A stretch of DNA of 20,099 nucleotides from Zhengella sp041738295 (GCA_041738295.1 JBGSQC010000332.1:1-20099), one strand, 5' to 3'; numbered from the stretch's first letter, positions 7,743 through 15,702 are shown. The notes: a model not told the origin generated them from the sequence alone. Made by a program: numbers and translations.

Positions 7743-8531
7743 ATGAAAATCGCGACCTGGAACATCAATGGCGTCAAGGCCCGGCTGGAAAACCTGCTGG
7801 CCTGGCTTGCCGAATCGCAGCCCGACATCGCCTGCCTTCAGGAGATCAAGTCGGTGGATGAGACCTTCCCGCGGCAGGAGCTTGAAGCGGTCGGCTGGCA
7901 TGTGGAAACCCATGGCCAGAAAGGCTTCAACGGCGTTGCCCTGATTTCCAGGAGCGCGCCCGACGAAATTCTGCGCGGGCTGCCTGGCAATGCAGAAGAC
8001 GAGCAAGCGCGCTTCATCGAAGGTGTCTGGTCGGTGCCGAGCGGCGGTATCGTGAGGGTGGCTTCGCTCTATTTGCCCAATGGCAATCCAATCGAAGATC
8101 CGGTCAAGTTTCCCTACAAGCTGGCGTGGATGGAACGGTTGATCGCCCATGCTGAGGCTCGGCTGGCGCTGGAAGAGCCTTTCGTGCTGGCTGGCGATTA
8201 CAATGTGATTCCCGAACCCAAGGATGCCGCGCGGCCCGAATTGTGGACGGGCGACGCCCTGTTCCAGCCCGAAAGCCGGTCGGCCTTCCGGCGGCTGGAG
8301 AACCTTGGGTTCACCGATGCGATCAGGGCGGTCAATGACGATCCGGGTATTTATTCCTTCTGGGATTACCAGGCTGGCGCATGGCAGAAGAACAATGGTA
8401 TCCGCATCGATCATCTGATGCTGTCGCCGGAAGCCGCACTCAGGCTTCGCTCAGCAGCAGTTGAGAAGCATGTGCGCGGCTGGGAAAAGCCGTCTGACCA
8501 TGTGCCGGTTGTCATTGATCTTGACGTGTGA
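7743..8531 (+). CDS. xthA: Exodeoxyribonuclease III (AP endonuclease)
   Basis: The 262-residue product is an endonuclease/exonuclease/phosphatase-fold enzyme that incises DNA at abasic sites and trims 3' ends in base excision repair. The active-site set is complete: N7 in TWNING, E34 in CLQEIK, Y110 in SLYLPNG, D152 and N154 in GDYNVIP, D223 in RIDHLMLS, and the D252-H253 pair in SDHVPV. Length is standard. The start at 7743 is set by the universal MKIATWNING N-terminus; the frame remains open upstream to 7674, but that extension is not family-like. The ribosome site is weak. The small secreted-protein gene follows 32 bp downstream on the same strand and is probably co-transcribed. Confidence 0.96.
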   Translation: MKIATWNINGVKARLENLLAWLAESQPDIACLQEIKSVDETFPRQELEAVGWHVETHGQKGFNGVALISRSAPDEILRGLPGNAEDEQARFIEGVWSVPSGGIVRVASLYLPNGNPIEDPVKFPYKLAWMERLIAHAEARLALEEPFVLAGDYNVIPEPKDAARPELWTGDALFQPESRSAFRRLENLGFTDAIRAVNDDPGIYSFWDYQAGAWQKNNGIRIDHLMLSPEAALRLRSAAVEKHVRGWEKPSDHVPVVIDLDV

Positions 8532-8563
8532 ACGGCCATTTGCCGGTTTTTGCGGCTGGTGGT

Positions 8564-8896
8564 ATGCTGAAGCCCATGAGACCAATGATCGCCACCTGCC
8601 TTGCTGCCATGGTGATCCTGCCCGGTGTTGCTGCCGGGGCGGAGTGTTCCTGCCGGGCCAAGGGCGCCGACTACAAGCTGGCAGACGAGATTTGCCTCAC
8701 CGTCAGCGGACAATCCTACATGGCCCGCTGTTCCATGGTGCTCAACAACACGGCTTGGGTGAAGGTGGGCGACTGCCCTGAAGCAAGGCTTCCGGACAAC
8801 ACGTCACTTGGCTCGCTGACGGCGAACCTAATGACTTCGGCAAAATCCATGGACATGTGCGAGCCGGCGTGCTGGAGCGGCAAGGCCACCCAGTAA
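8564..8896 (+). CDS. Small secreted cysteine-rich protein of unknown function
   Basis: I do not recognise a family. The product of about 110 residues begins with a signal peptide (MLKPMRPMIATCLAAMVILP, then GVAAGAEC), likely cut near AAGA. The mature part of about 85 residues holds seven cysteines in the order CSC, EIC, RC, GDC, MCEPAC, suggesting a compact disulfide-bonded periplasmic or exported protein. There is no lipobox, because Glu precedes the first mature Cys. The frame is open back to a GTG at 8528 that overlaps the xthA stop. I prefer the ATG at 8564 for its signal peptide and a weak GGTGG upstream; ATGs at 8576 and 8585 are also possible. It follows xthA by 32 bp and converges on exoR. 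Codon use looks like that of its neighbours. Confidence 0.75.
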   Translation: MLKPMRPMIATCLAAMVILPGVAAGAECSCRAKGADYKLADEICLTVSGQSYMARCSMVLNNTAWVKVGDCPEARLPDNTSLGSLTANLMTSAKSMDMCEPACWSGKATQ

Positions 8897-8923
8897 AAGC
8901 CAACAGGCCGATCCGAAAAAGGA

Positions 8924-9724
8924 TCAGTCGAGACCATTCTTCAGGATGGAGTCGGCCATGACGATGGCTGTGCGGCGGTCGCTCTCGCCGGCAAGGCCGA
9001 AAGCCTGTTCCTGCATGGACTGGATCCAGGCCCGGTCGGACGGCTTGGCTTGTTCAAGGGCCGCGGTCATCATGGCCAGCCCGCGCACGGTCTTGCCCTT
9101 CTGGAACAGCAGGTCGCCCAGCGTTGCCTGGGCCTTGTAGTTGCCCTTCTTGGCAGACAGGCGAAGCCAGCGTGCGGCATTCTTCAGGTCGGGATTTCCG
9201 CCCTCGCCCTTCAGCATCATGCGGGCCATCTGGTACTGCGCTTCAGGATTGCCGAACAGCGAAGCAGCCTGAAAATAGAGGTCGCGGGCAACGCCCGCAT
9301 TGGGCGCAACCGGCGAACCGGTAATGCCCTTGCGCACATATCCGGCCAACGCCACCAGCGCATCCGACACATAGCTCTCATCAGCGCTGCCGGGAGCGGC
9401 CCCGACAGAGACGATCTGCTGGAAAATCCGGAACGCCTGATAATCGTCGCGGGTGACACCATCGCCATCGGCATACATGCGAGCCAGCTTCCACTGGGCC
9501 CCGGAATGGCCCTTTTCGGCGGCATAGCGATAGGCCTCGACAGCCTCTTTCTTGTCGCCGGAACGATAGGCATCATAGCCAAAGCGGAAGGCAGACCAGG
9601 GATCGGAACTGTTGCTCAAGCGGCTGGCATCGAAGGCAGCAGCCGGAAGGACATTCAGGCAAAGCAGCAGCGCCATCGCCGAAGTGATGGAGGCTACCGG
9701 GTGCTTGAGAATGCTTTTCTTCAC
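8924..9724 (-). CDS. exoR: ExoR-type periplasmic Sel1-repeat regulator
   Basis: The 266-residue product matches ExoR in order and wording of its parts. There is a signal peptide (KKSILKHP, hydrophobic core, cleavage near AAA-FDA at about residue 30). Sel1-like helical repeats follow: GYDAYRSGDKKEAVEAYRYA at 49-68, LARMYADGDGV at 80-90, then LYFQAASLFGNPEAQYQMAR and GDLLFQKGKTVRGLAMMTAA. In rhizobia ExoR is a periplasmic protein that binds and inhibits the sensor kinase ExoS (ChvG). Its proteolysis switches on ChvI-controlled exopolysaccharide and host-invasion genes and lowers motility. That role is from the family; exoS and chvI are not in this window. The start is a GTG at 9724, chosen because the signal peptide begins there. 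No strong Shine-Dalgarno is visible, and the open frame upstream reads as leader. Confidence 0.9.
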   Translation of the reverse strand: MKKSILKHPVASITSAMALLLCLNVLPAAAFDASRLSNSSDPWSAFRFGYDAYRSGDKKEAVEAYRYAAEKGHSGAQWKLARMYADGDGVTRDDYQAFRIFQQIVSVGAAPGSADESYVSDALVALAGYVRKGITGSPVAPNAGVARDLYFQAASLFGNPEAQYQMARMMLKGEGGNPDLKNAARWLRLSAKKGNYKAQATLGDLLFQKGKTVRGLAMMTAALEQAKPSDRAWIQSMQEQAFGLAGESDRRTAIVMADSILKNGLD

Positions 9725-9746
9725 GGTTCGAACTCGTCTGCCCTGT

Positions 9747-9765
9747 AGGGGCCTTTGTCGCCCCT
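9747..9765 (-). promoter_or_regulatory. Small hairpin in the exoR leader
   Basis: AGGGGC (9747-9752) pairs with GCCCCT (9760-9765) around a seven-base loop, ending about 22 bases before the exoR GTG. It could affect translation of a gene with a weak ribosome site, but a 6-bp GC stem is also expected by chance in DNA this GC-rich. Confidence 0.25.
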
Positions 9766-9930
9766 TCCGGGAGCGTGCAGATTTCCTGCCTGTCTTGATG
9801 GCATCGGGGTGCGCCGGTTTTGTGGCGGGACTTGGGCAGCCGGAACACGCTTCGCAGGCTACATCAAGCAAGTTTCCAATCTGTTGCCAAACAGCAACAA
9901 AGCGATCCGCTGGCAAGTTTCAGGCCGCAG

Positions 9931-10860
9931 TCAGGGCTTGGCGGGCGGGTTCTCCGCCTTCGCCACAATGGAGGCGACGACAGAGCCAAATATGAGCACT
10001 CCGGTGACGCCGAGCGCCACTGGCGACGGGATATGGAAAACGCCAGCCATCAGCATCTTGACCCCGATGAAGACAAGCACGAGCGACAGGCCCGTTTGCA
10101 GATACTCGAAATCGCGCATCATTCCGGCAAGCACGAAGAACATTACGCGAAGCCCGAGAATGGCAAAGACGTTTGATGAGAAAACGATGAAGGGATTGTC
10201 TGAAATCGCCAGCACCGCAGGAATGGAATCAATGGCGAAGACCAGATCCGTAACTTCCACAGTGACCAGAACCACAAAGAGCGGCGTCATCCACCACAGG
10301 CCGTTTTCCTTCACGAGAAAGCGGTTGCCGCGATAGCTATCCGTGCATCGGCCGGTCTTCATGAGCCATTTGACCACCCGGCTGTCGCCCGGATTGATGG
10401 CCTGACCATCGTGACGCATCATCTTGATGCCGGACCAGATGAGGACGGCGCCCAGCGCGTAGCCGATGATCTTGAACTGGTCGACCAGATGCACGCCGGG
10501 CACGATCAGCGACAAGCGCATGATGATGGCGCCGATGATGCCGTAGAAGAGGACGCGGTGCTGGGCTTCGGCGGGAACGGCGAAATGGGTGAAAATGAGC
10601 GCGATGACGAAGATGTTGTCGAGCGAAAGCGCCTGTTCCACCAGATAGGCGGTAAGGAACTCAGCTCCGCGATCTGCCCCGCCGAACCAGAAGACACCAG
10701 CTGCAAAAGCCATGGCGAGGGAAAAATAGCCCGCCAGCGTGATGAGCGCATTGCGCGTCGACATCACTTCAGCCTTGCGGTGGACGACAAAGAGATCGAA
10801 GGCGAGGATCAGCGCAACGAACGCCAGAAAACCCGGCCAGAGCCAGCTTTCAAGATGCAT
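9931..10860 (-). CDS. TerC-family integral membrane protein
   Basis: The 309-residue product is a polytopic membrane protein of the TerC/Alx family, several members of which export manganese or protect metalloenzymes at the membrane. The family's paired acidic motifs are visible: EQALSLDNIFVIALIF at about 72-87, and VEVTDLVFAIDSIPAVLAIS at about 201-220. I see seven to nine hydrophobic segments, with a basic loop (KWLMKTGRCTDSYRGNRF) before the second half. I chose the ATG at 10860 because it begins the first hydrophobic segment cleanly; a GTG at 10869 is an alternative. No other tellurite genes are present, so a metal-homeostasis role is more likely than tellurite resistance. It diverges from ppk2, with paired GGCGCC sites between them. 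I do not see the conserved GGGGAGUAG block of the yybP-ykoY manganese riboswitch in the leader. Confidence 0.92.
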   Translation of the reverse strand: MHLESWLWPGFLAFVALILAFDLFVVHRKAEVMSTRNALITLAGYFSLAMAFAAGVFWFGGADRGAEFLTAYLVEQALSLDNIFVIALIFTHFAVPAEAQHRVLFYGIIGAIIMRLSLIVPGVHLVDQFKIIGYALGAVLIWSGIKMMRHDGQAINPGDSRVVKWLMKTGRCTDSYRGNRFLVKENGLWWMTPLFVVLVTVEVTDLVFAIDSIPAVLAISDNPFIVFSSNVFAILGLRVMFFVLAGMMRDFEYLQTGLSLVLVFIGVKMLMAGVFHIPSPVALGVTGVLIFGSVVASIVAKAENPPAKP

Positions 10861-10924
10861 GGAAGTCACCCGTCCTGTTCCGGTTGCTGCGCAGTGCGGA
10901 CAGCATAATCGCCGCGACACCGCA

Positions 10925-10957
10925 CAAGGCGCCTATGTGATGGTGCCAAGGCGCCAA
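10925..10957. repeat. Paired CAAGGCGCC direct repeats between terC-like gene and ppk2
   Basis: CAAGGCGCC occurs at 10925-10933 and again at 10947-10955, 22 bp apart, or about two helical turns. GGCGCC is self-complementary, so the copies also form an inverted pair. The second lies within the near-perfect dyad TGGTGCC-AA-GGCGCCA (10941-10956, one mismatch). This resembles a two-site operator, but no regulator is identified. Confidence 0.35.
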
Positions 10958-11081
10958 TGCAAGCCTCAAAATCCTGGTCCGAACAGCAAATCGAGATCAT
11001 GAAGCGTCAATTTGACACGTATCAAGGCTTTGTCACGCAGGGAGCGCATGATTTCGCGTTGACGCAAAAAGGAGATCGCCG

Positions 11082-12137
11082 ATGACAACACCACCATCCA
11101 AGCCCGTTGCCGCCGCGGAGGCCGAAGCCAAGCCCGTTGCCGCCGCTGAGGCAGAGGCCAAGCCCGTTGAGGCAATCGTTGAGCCGAGCATTTTGTTGGA
11201 GCCCGCTGCCACCGCTCCGCAAAAGCAGACCATTGCTGAGTTGCGCCATGATCCGGCTGCGATTGGCAAGCTTTTCGAACAGGGTGTCTATCCTTACAAG
11301 ACCATGATGAAGCGGGACGCCTATGAGAAGGAAAAGGCCCAGCTTCAGGTGGAATTGCTGAAAGCCCAGCGCTGGATCGAGGAAACCGGCCAGAAGGTCG
11401 TGATGCTGTTCGAGGGGCGCGATGCCGCCGGCAAGGGCGGCACCATCAAGCGGTTCATGGAGCACATGAACCCGCGCACGGCCACCGTCGTTGCCCTTTC
11501 CAAGCCGACAGAGCGCGAGCGCACACAATGGTTTTTCCAGCGCTACATCGCCCACCTGCCCGCTGGCGGCGAAATGGTGCTGTTTGACCGCTCCTGGTAC
11601 AACCGCGCCGGTGTGGAACGCGTGATGGGGTTCTGCTCGGCTGCCGAGTATTTGGAATTCATGCGCGAAGCCCCGGAGTTCGAGAAGATGCTCACCCGTT
11701 CGGGCGTCCGGCTCTACAAGTACTGGTTCTCGGTGACGCAGGAAGAGCAGCTGGCCCGCTTCAAGTCGCGCGAGCATGACCCGCTGAAGCAGTGGAAGCT
11801 GTCTCCGGTGGACAAGGCTTCGCTCAACAAGTGGGATGATTATACCGAAGCCAAGGAAGCGATGTTCTTCTACACCGACACGGCGGACGCGCCCTGGACC
11901 ATCGTCAAGTCCAACGACAAGAAGCGCGCGCGGCTGAACTGCATGCGCCATTTCCTCAACAGCCTGCCCTACCCCAACAAGGACACGCATCTGGTACATG
12001 CACCCGATCCGCTGATTGTCGGCGCTTCGCACCATGTGATCGGCCAGGCCGAGCACATCCTGGGTAAGACGCTGCATCCCGACCTGCGCAAGGGCAACGG
12101 CTCGGTCAATGGAAACGGCAAGGCTGCCAAGGCATAG
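11082..12137 (+). CDS. ppk2: Polyphosphate kinase 2, class I (PPK2)
   Basis: The 351-residue product is a P-loop kinase of the PPK2 family, which moves phosphate between polyphosphate and nucleoside di- or triphosphates in the cytoplasm. Walker A is EGRDAAGKGG at 111-120, Walker B is FDRSWYNRAGVE at 168-179, and the lid segment ERTQWFFQRY is at 146-155. The single catalytic domain with a conserved YK.MMKRDAYE lead-in (70-83) fits class I, which mainly handles nucleoside diphosphates; direction and base preference need assay. An extra Ala/Glu/Pro/Lys-rich tail occupies residues 1-45 and contains a duplicated decapeptide. The C-terminus is a Gly/Asn/Lys-rich tail. The ATG has AAAAAGGAG about 7 bases upstream, a strong site that sets the start. 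TTGACA at 11012-11017 could be a -35 element, but no good -10 follows. Confidence 0.95.
   Translation: MTTPPSKPVAAAEAEAKPVAAAEAEAKPVEAIVEPSILLEPAATAPQKQTIAELRHDPAAIGKLFEQGVYPYKTMMKRDAYEKEKAQLQVELLKAQRWIEETGQKVVMLFEGRDAAGKGGTIKRFMEHMNPRTATVVALSKPTERERTQWFFQRYIAHLPAGGEMVLFDRSWYNRAGVERVMGFCSAAEYLEFMREAPEFEKMLTRSGVRLYKYWFSVTQEEQLARFKSREHDPLKQWKLSPVDKASLNKWDDYTEAKEAMFFYTDTADAPWTIVKSNDKKRARLNCMRHFLNSLPYPNKDTHLVHAPDPLIVGASHHVIGQAEHILGKTLHPDLRKGNGSVNGNGKAAKA
11101..11170 (+). repeat. 30-bp in-frame tandem repeat in the ppk2 5' end
   Basis: Two 30-bp units (11101-11130 and 11131-11160) differ at only a few third-codon positions, and a third partial unit starts at 11161 (AGCCCGTTGA). Each full unit encodes KPVAAAEAEA. 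The repeats keep the frame and lie outside the kinase core, so copy number could vary between strains without breaking the enzyme. Confidence 0.85.
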
Positions 12138-12163
12138 GCCGGACGCTGAATTGACGGAAAAGG

Positions 12164-12192
12164 AAAAGGCCGGGATCGCTCTCGGCCTTTTT
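12164..12192. terminator. Intrinsic terminator after ppk2
   Basis: AAAAGGCCG (12164-12172) and CGGCCTTTT (12183-12191) form a 9-bp stem with a 10-base loop, ending in TTTTT on the plus strand. It lies 26 bp past the ppk2 stop. The AAAA on the other side gives a TTTT tract for the convergent transporter gene too. Confidence 0.85.
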
Positions 12193-12226
12193 CAATCGCC
12201 TATCGGAATTCTTGCCAAAGCACTTG

Positions 12227-12664
12227 CTATCGCAGGGTGATGAGTATGATCCCCAAACCAATCAGGCTTGCCCCGATCCAGTTGAGCGCAGTCAGCCGCT
12301 CGCCCAGAAAAACCACACCAAAGACGGCTACAAGCAGCACACTGAGCTTGTCCACGGGAGCAACACGCGCTGCGTCACCGATCTTGAGAGCACGAAAATA
12401 GCAAATCCACGAGGCACCGGTTGCCAGACCGGAAAGGACGAGAAACAACCAGGACCGCGCAGAAACGTCCCCCGGTTTTTCCCAGCCCCCGGTCAGCGTC
12501 AGAATGGCAGCGAGTACCACCAATATGACGGCAGTTCGGATCCATGTGGCAAAATCGGAACCGATCCCCTCAATACCGATCTTGGCGAAAATGGCAGTCA
12601 GAGCTGCAAAAACCGCCGAAAGCACAGCCCATGGCAGCCATCCCGATGCCAGCTCCTTGAGCAT
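12227..12664 (-). CDS. Half-size EamA-domain (DMT superfamily) transporter
   Basis: The 145-residue product is one EamA unit with about five transmembrane helices (LPWAVLSAVFAALTAIFAKI, then about 42-58, 71-88, 101-120 and 127-144). The family mark GERLTALNWIGASLIGLGIIL is at the C-terminal end. Typical EamA exporters carry two fused units (about 290-300 residues), so this short form is expected to work as a dimer, as in COG2510-type proteins. Substrate is unknown. The start at 12664 has AGGAG about 11 bases upstream. It begins only 27 bp after the valS stop on the same strand and is probably read through from valS. Transcription ends at the shared terminator near 12164-12192. Confidence 0.9.
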   Translation of the reverse strand: MLKELASGWLPWAVLSAVFAALTAIFAKIGIEGIGSDFATWIRTAVILVVLAAILTLTGGWEKPGDVSARSWLFLVLSGLATGASWICYFRALKIGDAARVAPVDKLSVLLVAVFGVVFLGERLTALNWIGASLIGLGIILITLR

Positions 12665-12691
12665 TCCGCTTCTTTCTCCTGTTTAGCCTCG

Positions 12692-15535
12692 TTATCCGGC
12701 GGAGCGAACACGCTCCAGAGCGATCGCCAGCCGTGAAGCCACTTCCTGCGCTTCTGCCAGTTTCTCGCGTTCGGCTTCCACCACTTCCGGTTTGGCGTTG
12801 GCGACGAATTTCTCATTGCCGAGCTTGGAGGAAATCTTGGCCACTTCGTCGGCTGCCTTGGCGTGGGCCTTCTCCAGCCGCAGGGCTTCCGCCTTCAGGT
12901 CAATCAAGTCGCCGAGCGGGATGCAAACCGTGGCTTCGCCGAGCACCAGCTGGGCCGATCCCTTCGGCGTTTCGTCTGCCAGTGTCAGGGCATCGACACG
13001 GGCGAGCCTGCGGATGGCGGCATCATGGCGGGCAAGACGCTCCCGAGTGAGATCATTGGCACCGGTCACGACCAGCGGTGCCATGGCACCTGCCGGTACG
13101 TTCATTTCCGAACGAACCGAGCGCACGCCGCTGACGAGATCAATCAGCCAGTTGATGTCGGCGGCAGCGTCCTCATCCTGGAATCCGGCTTCCGGCCAGG
13201 CGGCATGGCAGAGCAGGCCGTCACGGCTCGCCGTCATGTCCCAAAGCTCTTCGGTCATGAAGGGCATGAAGGGATGCAGCAGCTTGTAGGTTTCTTCCAG
13301 CACGAAGGCGGTGCAGGCACGCGCCTCGGCCTTGGCGGCCTCATCTTCTCCCATGAAGACTGGCTTCAGCAATTCCAGATACCAATCGCAGACCTGGTTC
13401 CAGACAAAGCGATAGGCTGCGCCTGCCGCCTCGTTGAAGCGGTACGCCTCCAGCGCCTCGGTGATGGAATTGCGCGCCAGCGTCAGCTCCGACAGGATCC
13501 AGCGGTTGACCGCGAGTTTCGCATCCGCCGGACGGAAGGCCGGGTCGCGCGACACGCCGTTCATCTCGGCAAAGCGCGTGGCGTTCCAAAGCTTGGTGCC
13601 AAAATTGCGGTAGCCGGCGATACGGGCCGGATCGAGCTTCACGTCACGGCCCTGTGCCGCCATGATGGCCAGCGTAAAACGCAGCGCGTCGGCGCCATAT
13701 TCGTCGATCAGTTCCAGCGGATCGATGACGTTGCCCTTGGACTTCGACATCTTGGCACCGTTCTTGTCGCGCACGAGCGCGTGGACATAGACGGTGTGGA
13801 ACGGCTCTTCCTTCATGAAGTGCAGTCCCATCATCATCATGCGGGCAACCCAGAAGAAGATGATGTCGAAGCCGGTCACCAGCACGTCGGTCTGGTAGTA
13901 GTTCTTCAGTTCCGGCGTCTTGTCTGGCCAGCCGAGCGTCGAGAACGGCCAGAGCGCGGAAGAGAACCAGGTGTCGAGCACGTCTTCGTCGCGCTCGAGG
14001 ATTTCGCCGGGCTTGAAGTTCTCCAGCTTCTCCTCGACCCAGGCCTTCCATGGGCCCTCATGGGCGATGTAGTGCTGGATAGCCGCTTCCAGCGCCTCTT
14101 CCTCATCCTTGGCGACAAAGACCTGGCCGTCCGGGCCATACCAGGCCGGGATCTGGTGACCCCACCAGAGCTGGCGGGAAATACACCAGGGCTGGATGTT
14201 CTCCATCCAGTCGAAATAGGTTTTCTCCCAGTTTTTCGGCACGAAATTGGTGCGGCCTTCGCGCACCGAGGCGATGGCGGGCTTGGCGAGTTCGGCAGCG
14301 TTCACATACCACTGGTCGGTGAGATAAGGCTCGATCGGCACGCCGCCACGGTCGCCATGCGGCACCATGTGGGTGTGCGGCTCGATCAGCGCGAGGAGGC
14401 CTAACTCCTCCATCTTGGTCACGATGGCCTTGCGGGCGGCAAAGCGCTCCATGCCGTCGATCTCTTCCAGCACTTCCAGCAGCTTGCCTTCCAGCGCCAG
14501 CCCCGCGAGGAAATCCTCATTGTCCTTCAGCGTGATGTGGCCATCGACCGTCATGATGTTGATGGCCGGCAGGTCATGGCGCTTGCCGACATCGAAGTCA
14601 TTGAAGTCATGGGCGGGCGTCATCTTCACCGCGCCGGTTCCGGCTTCCGGGTCCGGATACTCGTCGCCGACAATCGGGATGCGGCGGCCGACCAGCGGCA
14701 GGATGACATGCTTGCCGATCAGCTTCTTGTAGCGCGGATCATCGGGGTGAACGGCCACGCCGGTATCGCCCAGCATGGTTTCAGGCCGCGTGGTGGCAAC
14801 CACCAGATAGTCGCGCGTCTCGTAGCCTGCAGGTTCGCCGTCGGAAGGCTTCCAGTGCGTGCGGTTGCCTTCTTCGTCGAGATTGTAGGGATGCTCGTAG
14901 GTGAGCCCCTCTTCCAGCGGATAGCGGAAGTGCCAGAGATTGCCCTTGATCTCCACCTGCTCGACCTCAAGGTCGGAAATGGCGGTCAGCAGCTTCGGGT
15001 CCCAGTTCACAAGGCGCTTGTCCTTGTAGATCAGGCCTTCATTGTAGAGCGTAACAAAGACTTCGAGCACTGCCTTGGACAGGCCCTCGTCCATGGTGAA
15101 GCGCTCGCGCGACCAGTCGCAGGACGCACCGAGGCGCTTCAACTGGTTGAAGATCATGCCACCGGATTCGTCTTTCCACTGCCAGATGCGCTCGACAAAG
15201 GCGTCGCGGCCCATCTCGCGGCGGTGCGGCTCCTTGCGCTCGGCAAGCTGTCGCTCTACCACCATCTGCGTGGCAATGCCTGCATGGTCCATGCCCGGCT
15301 GCCAGAGCACATCCTTGCCACGCATGCGCTCGAAGCGCACCAGAATGTCCTGCAGCGTGTTGTTGAGCGCGTGGCCCATGTGCAACGAACCGGTGACATT
15401 GGGCGGCGGGATGACGATGCAGAAACTGTCTGCGCCGGGCTTGGCACCCGCGCCTGCGGCAAAGGCATCGGCCTCGTCCCAGCGCTTGGCGATCTTCGGC
15501 TCAATGCCTGCGGCATCATAGGTTTTTTCAAGCAT
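12692..15535 (-). CDS. valS: Valyl-tRNA synthetase
   Basis: The 947-residue class I synthetase charges tRNA-Val and edits mischarged threonine. The HIGH motif is HMGH at 52-55, in PPPNVTGSLHMGHAL. The KMSKS loop is present at about 595-599, in GAKMSKSKGNVIDP. The large editing (CP1) domain lies between them. The anticodon-binding domain follows, and a C-terminal coiled coil (about 880-945, KAEALRLEKAHAKAADEVAK) ends the protein. I chose the ATG at 15535, giving MLEKTYDAAGIEPKIAKRW, as in relatives. The longer in-frame start at 15673 would read through the upstream terminator and promoter. The plus strand opposite shows long open frames, which are GC-driven shadows. Confidence 0.97.
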   Translation of the reverse strand: MLEKTYDAAGIEPKIAKRWDEADAFAAGAGAKPGADSFCIVIPPPNVTGSLHMGHALNNTLQDILVRFERMRGKDVLWQPGMDHAGIATQMVVERQLAERKEPHRREMGRDAFVERIWQWKDESGGMIFNQLKRLGASCDWSRERFTMDEGLSKAVLEVFVTLYNEGLIYKDKRLVNWDPKLLTAISDLEVEQVEIKGNLWHFRYPLEEGLTYEHPYNLDEEGNRTHWKPSDGEPAGYETRDYLVVATTRPETMLGDTGVAVHPDDPRYKKLIGKHVILPLVGRRIPIVGDEYPDPEAGTGAVKMTPAHDFNDFDVGKRHDLPAINIMTVDGHITLKDNEDFLAGLALEGKLLEVLEEIDGMERFAARKAIVTKMEELGLLALIEPHTHMVPHGDRGGVPIEPYLTDQWYVNAAELAKPAIASVREGRTNFVPKNWEKTYFDWMENIQPWCISRQLWWGHQIPAWYGPDGQVFVAKDEEEALEAAIQHYIAHEGPWKAWVEEKLENFKPGEILERDEDVLDTWFSSALWPFSTLGWPDKTPELKNYYQTDVLVTGFDIIFFWVARMMMMGLHFMKEEPFHTVYVHALVRDKNGAKMSKSKGNVIDPLELIDEYGADALRFTLAIMAAQGRDVKLDPARIAGYRNFGTKLWNATRFAEMNGVSRDPAFRPADAKLAVNRWILSELTLARNSITEALEAYRFNEAAGAAYRFVWNQVCDWYLELLKPVFMGEDEAAKAEARACTAFVLEETYKLLHPFMPFMTEELWDMTASRDGLLCHAAWPEAGFQDEDAAADINWLIDLVSGVRSVRSEMNVPAGAMAPLVVTGANDLTRERLARHDAAIRRLARVDALTLADETPKGSAQLVLGEATVCIPLGDLIDLKAEALRLEKAHAKAADEVAKISSKLGNEKFVANAKPEVVEAEREKLAEAQEVASRLAIALERVRSAG

Positions 15536-15571
15536 GGATTTCGTCCGCTCGTGGGGAATTTGTCTGCGGTT

Positions 15572-15600
15572 GGTAAATCCGAACGGTACCGGCAAGTCAA
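15572..15600 (-). promoter_or_regulatory. Putative valS promoter
   Basis: Read on the minus strand, TTGACT (15600-15595) is followed after 17 bp by TTTACC (15577-15572). This is a fair match to the alphaproteobacterial housekeeping promoter, and it sits between the popZ terminator and the valS ATG. Transcription would start near 15565, about 30 bases upstream of the start codon. Confidence 0.5.
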
Positions 15601-15644
15601 CCGGAACGGAAGCCCGGACCGTCGGGATGCCCGCCCAGAAAGCA

Positions 15645-15670
15645 GAACCCCGCCACAGGGGGCGGGGTTC
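15645..15670 (-). terminator. Terminator hairpin after popZ
   Basis: A perfect 10-bp stem, GAACCCCGCC (15645-15654) with GGCGGGGTTC (15661-15670), encloses the six-base loop ACAGGG. It lies 33 bp past the popZ stop and upstream of the valS promoter. The tail read on the minus strand (TGCTTTCTGG) is only moderately T-rich. Confidence 0.7.
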
Positions 15671-15702
15671 CATAGATCAGCTATAAAAACCTGCGGAGAC
15701 AA

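Noticed and set aside
8910..8925. GATCC/GGATC hairpin between the small secreted gene and exoR
   Set aside because: The 5-bp stem overlaps the exoR stop codon and lacks a clear T tract, so it is too weak to call a terminator.
9882..9899. TGTTGC/GCAACA inverted repeat upstream of exoR
   Set aside because: A short 6-bp stem with no T tract and far from either start codon; not distinguishable from chance.
10861..10980. yybP-ykoY manganese riboswitch before the TerC-family gene
   Set aside because: This RNA often precedes TerC/Alx genes, but the conserved GGGGAGUAG-type block and its partner loop are not visible on the minus strand.
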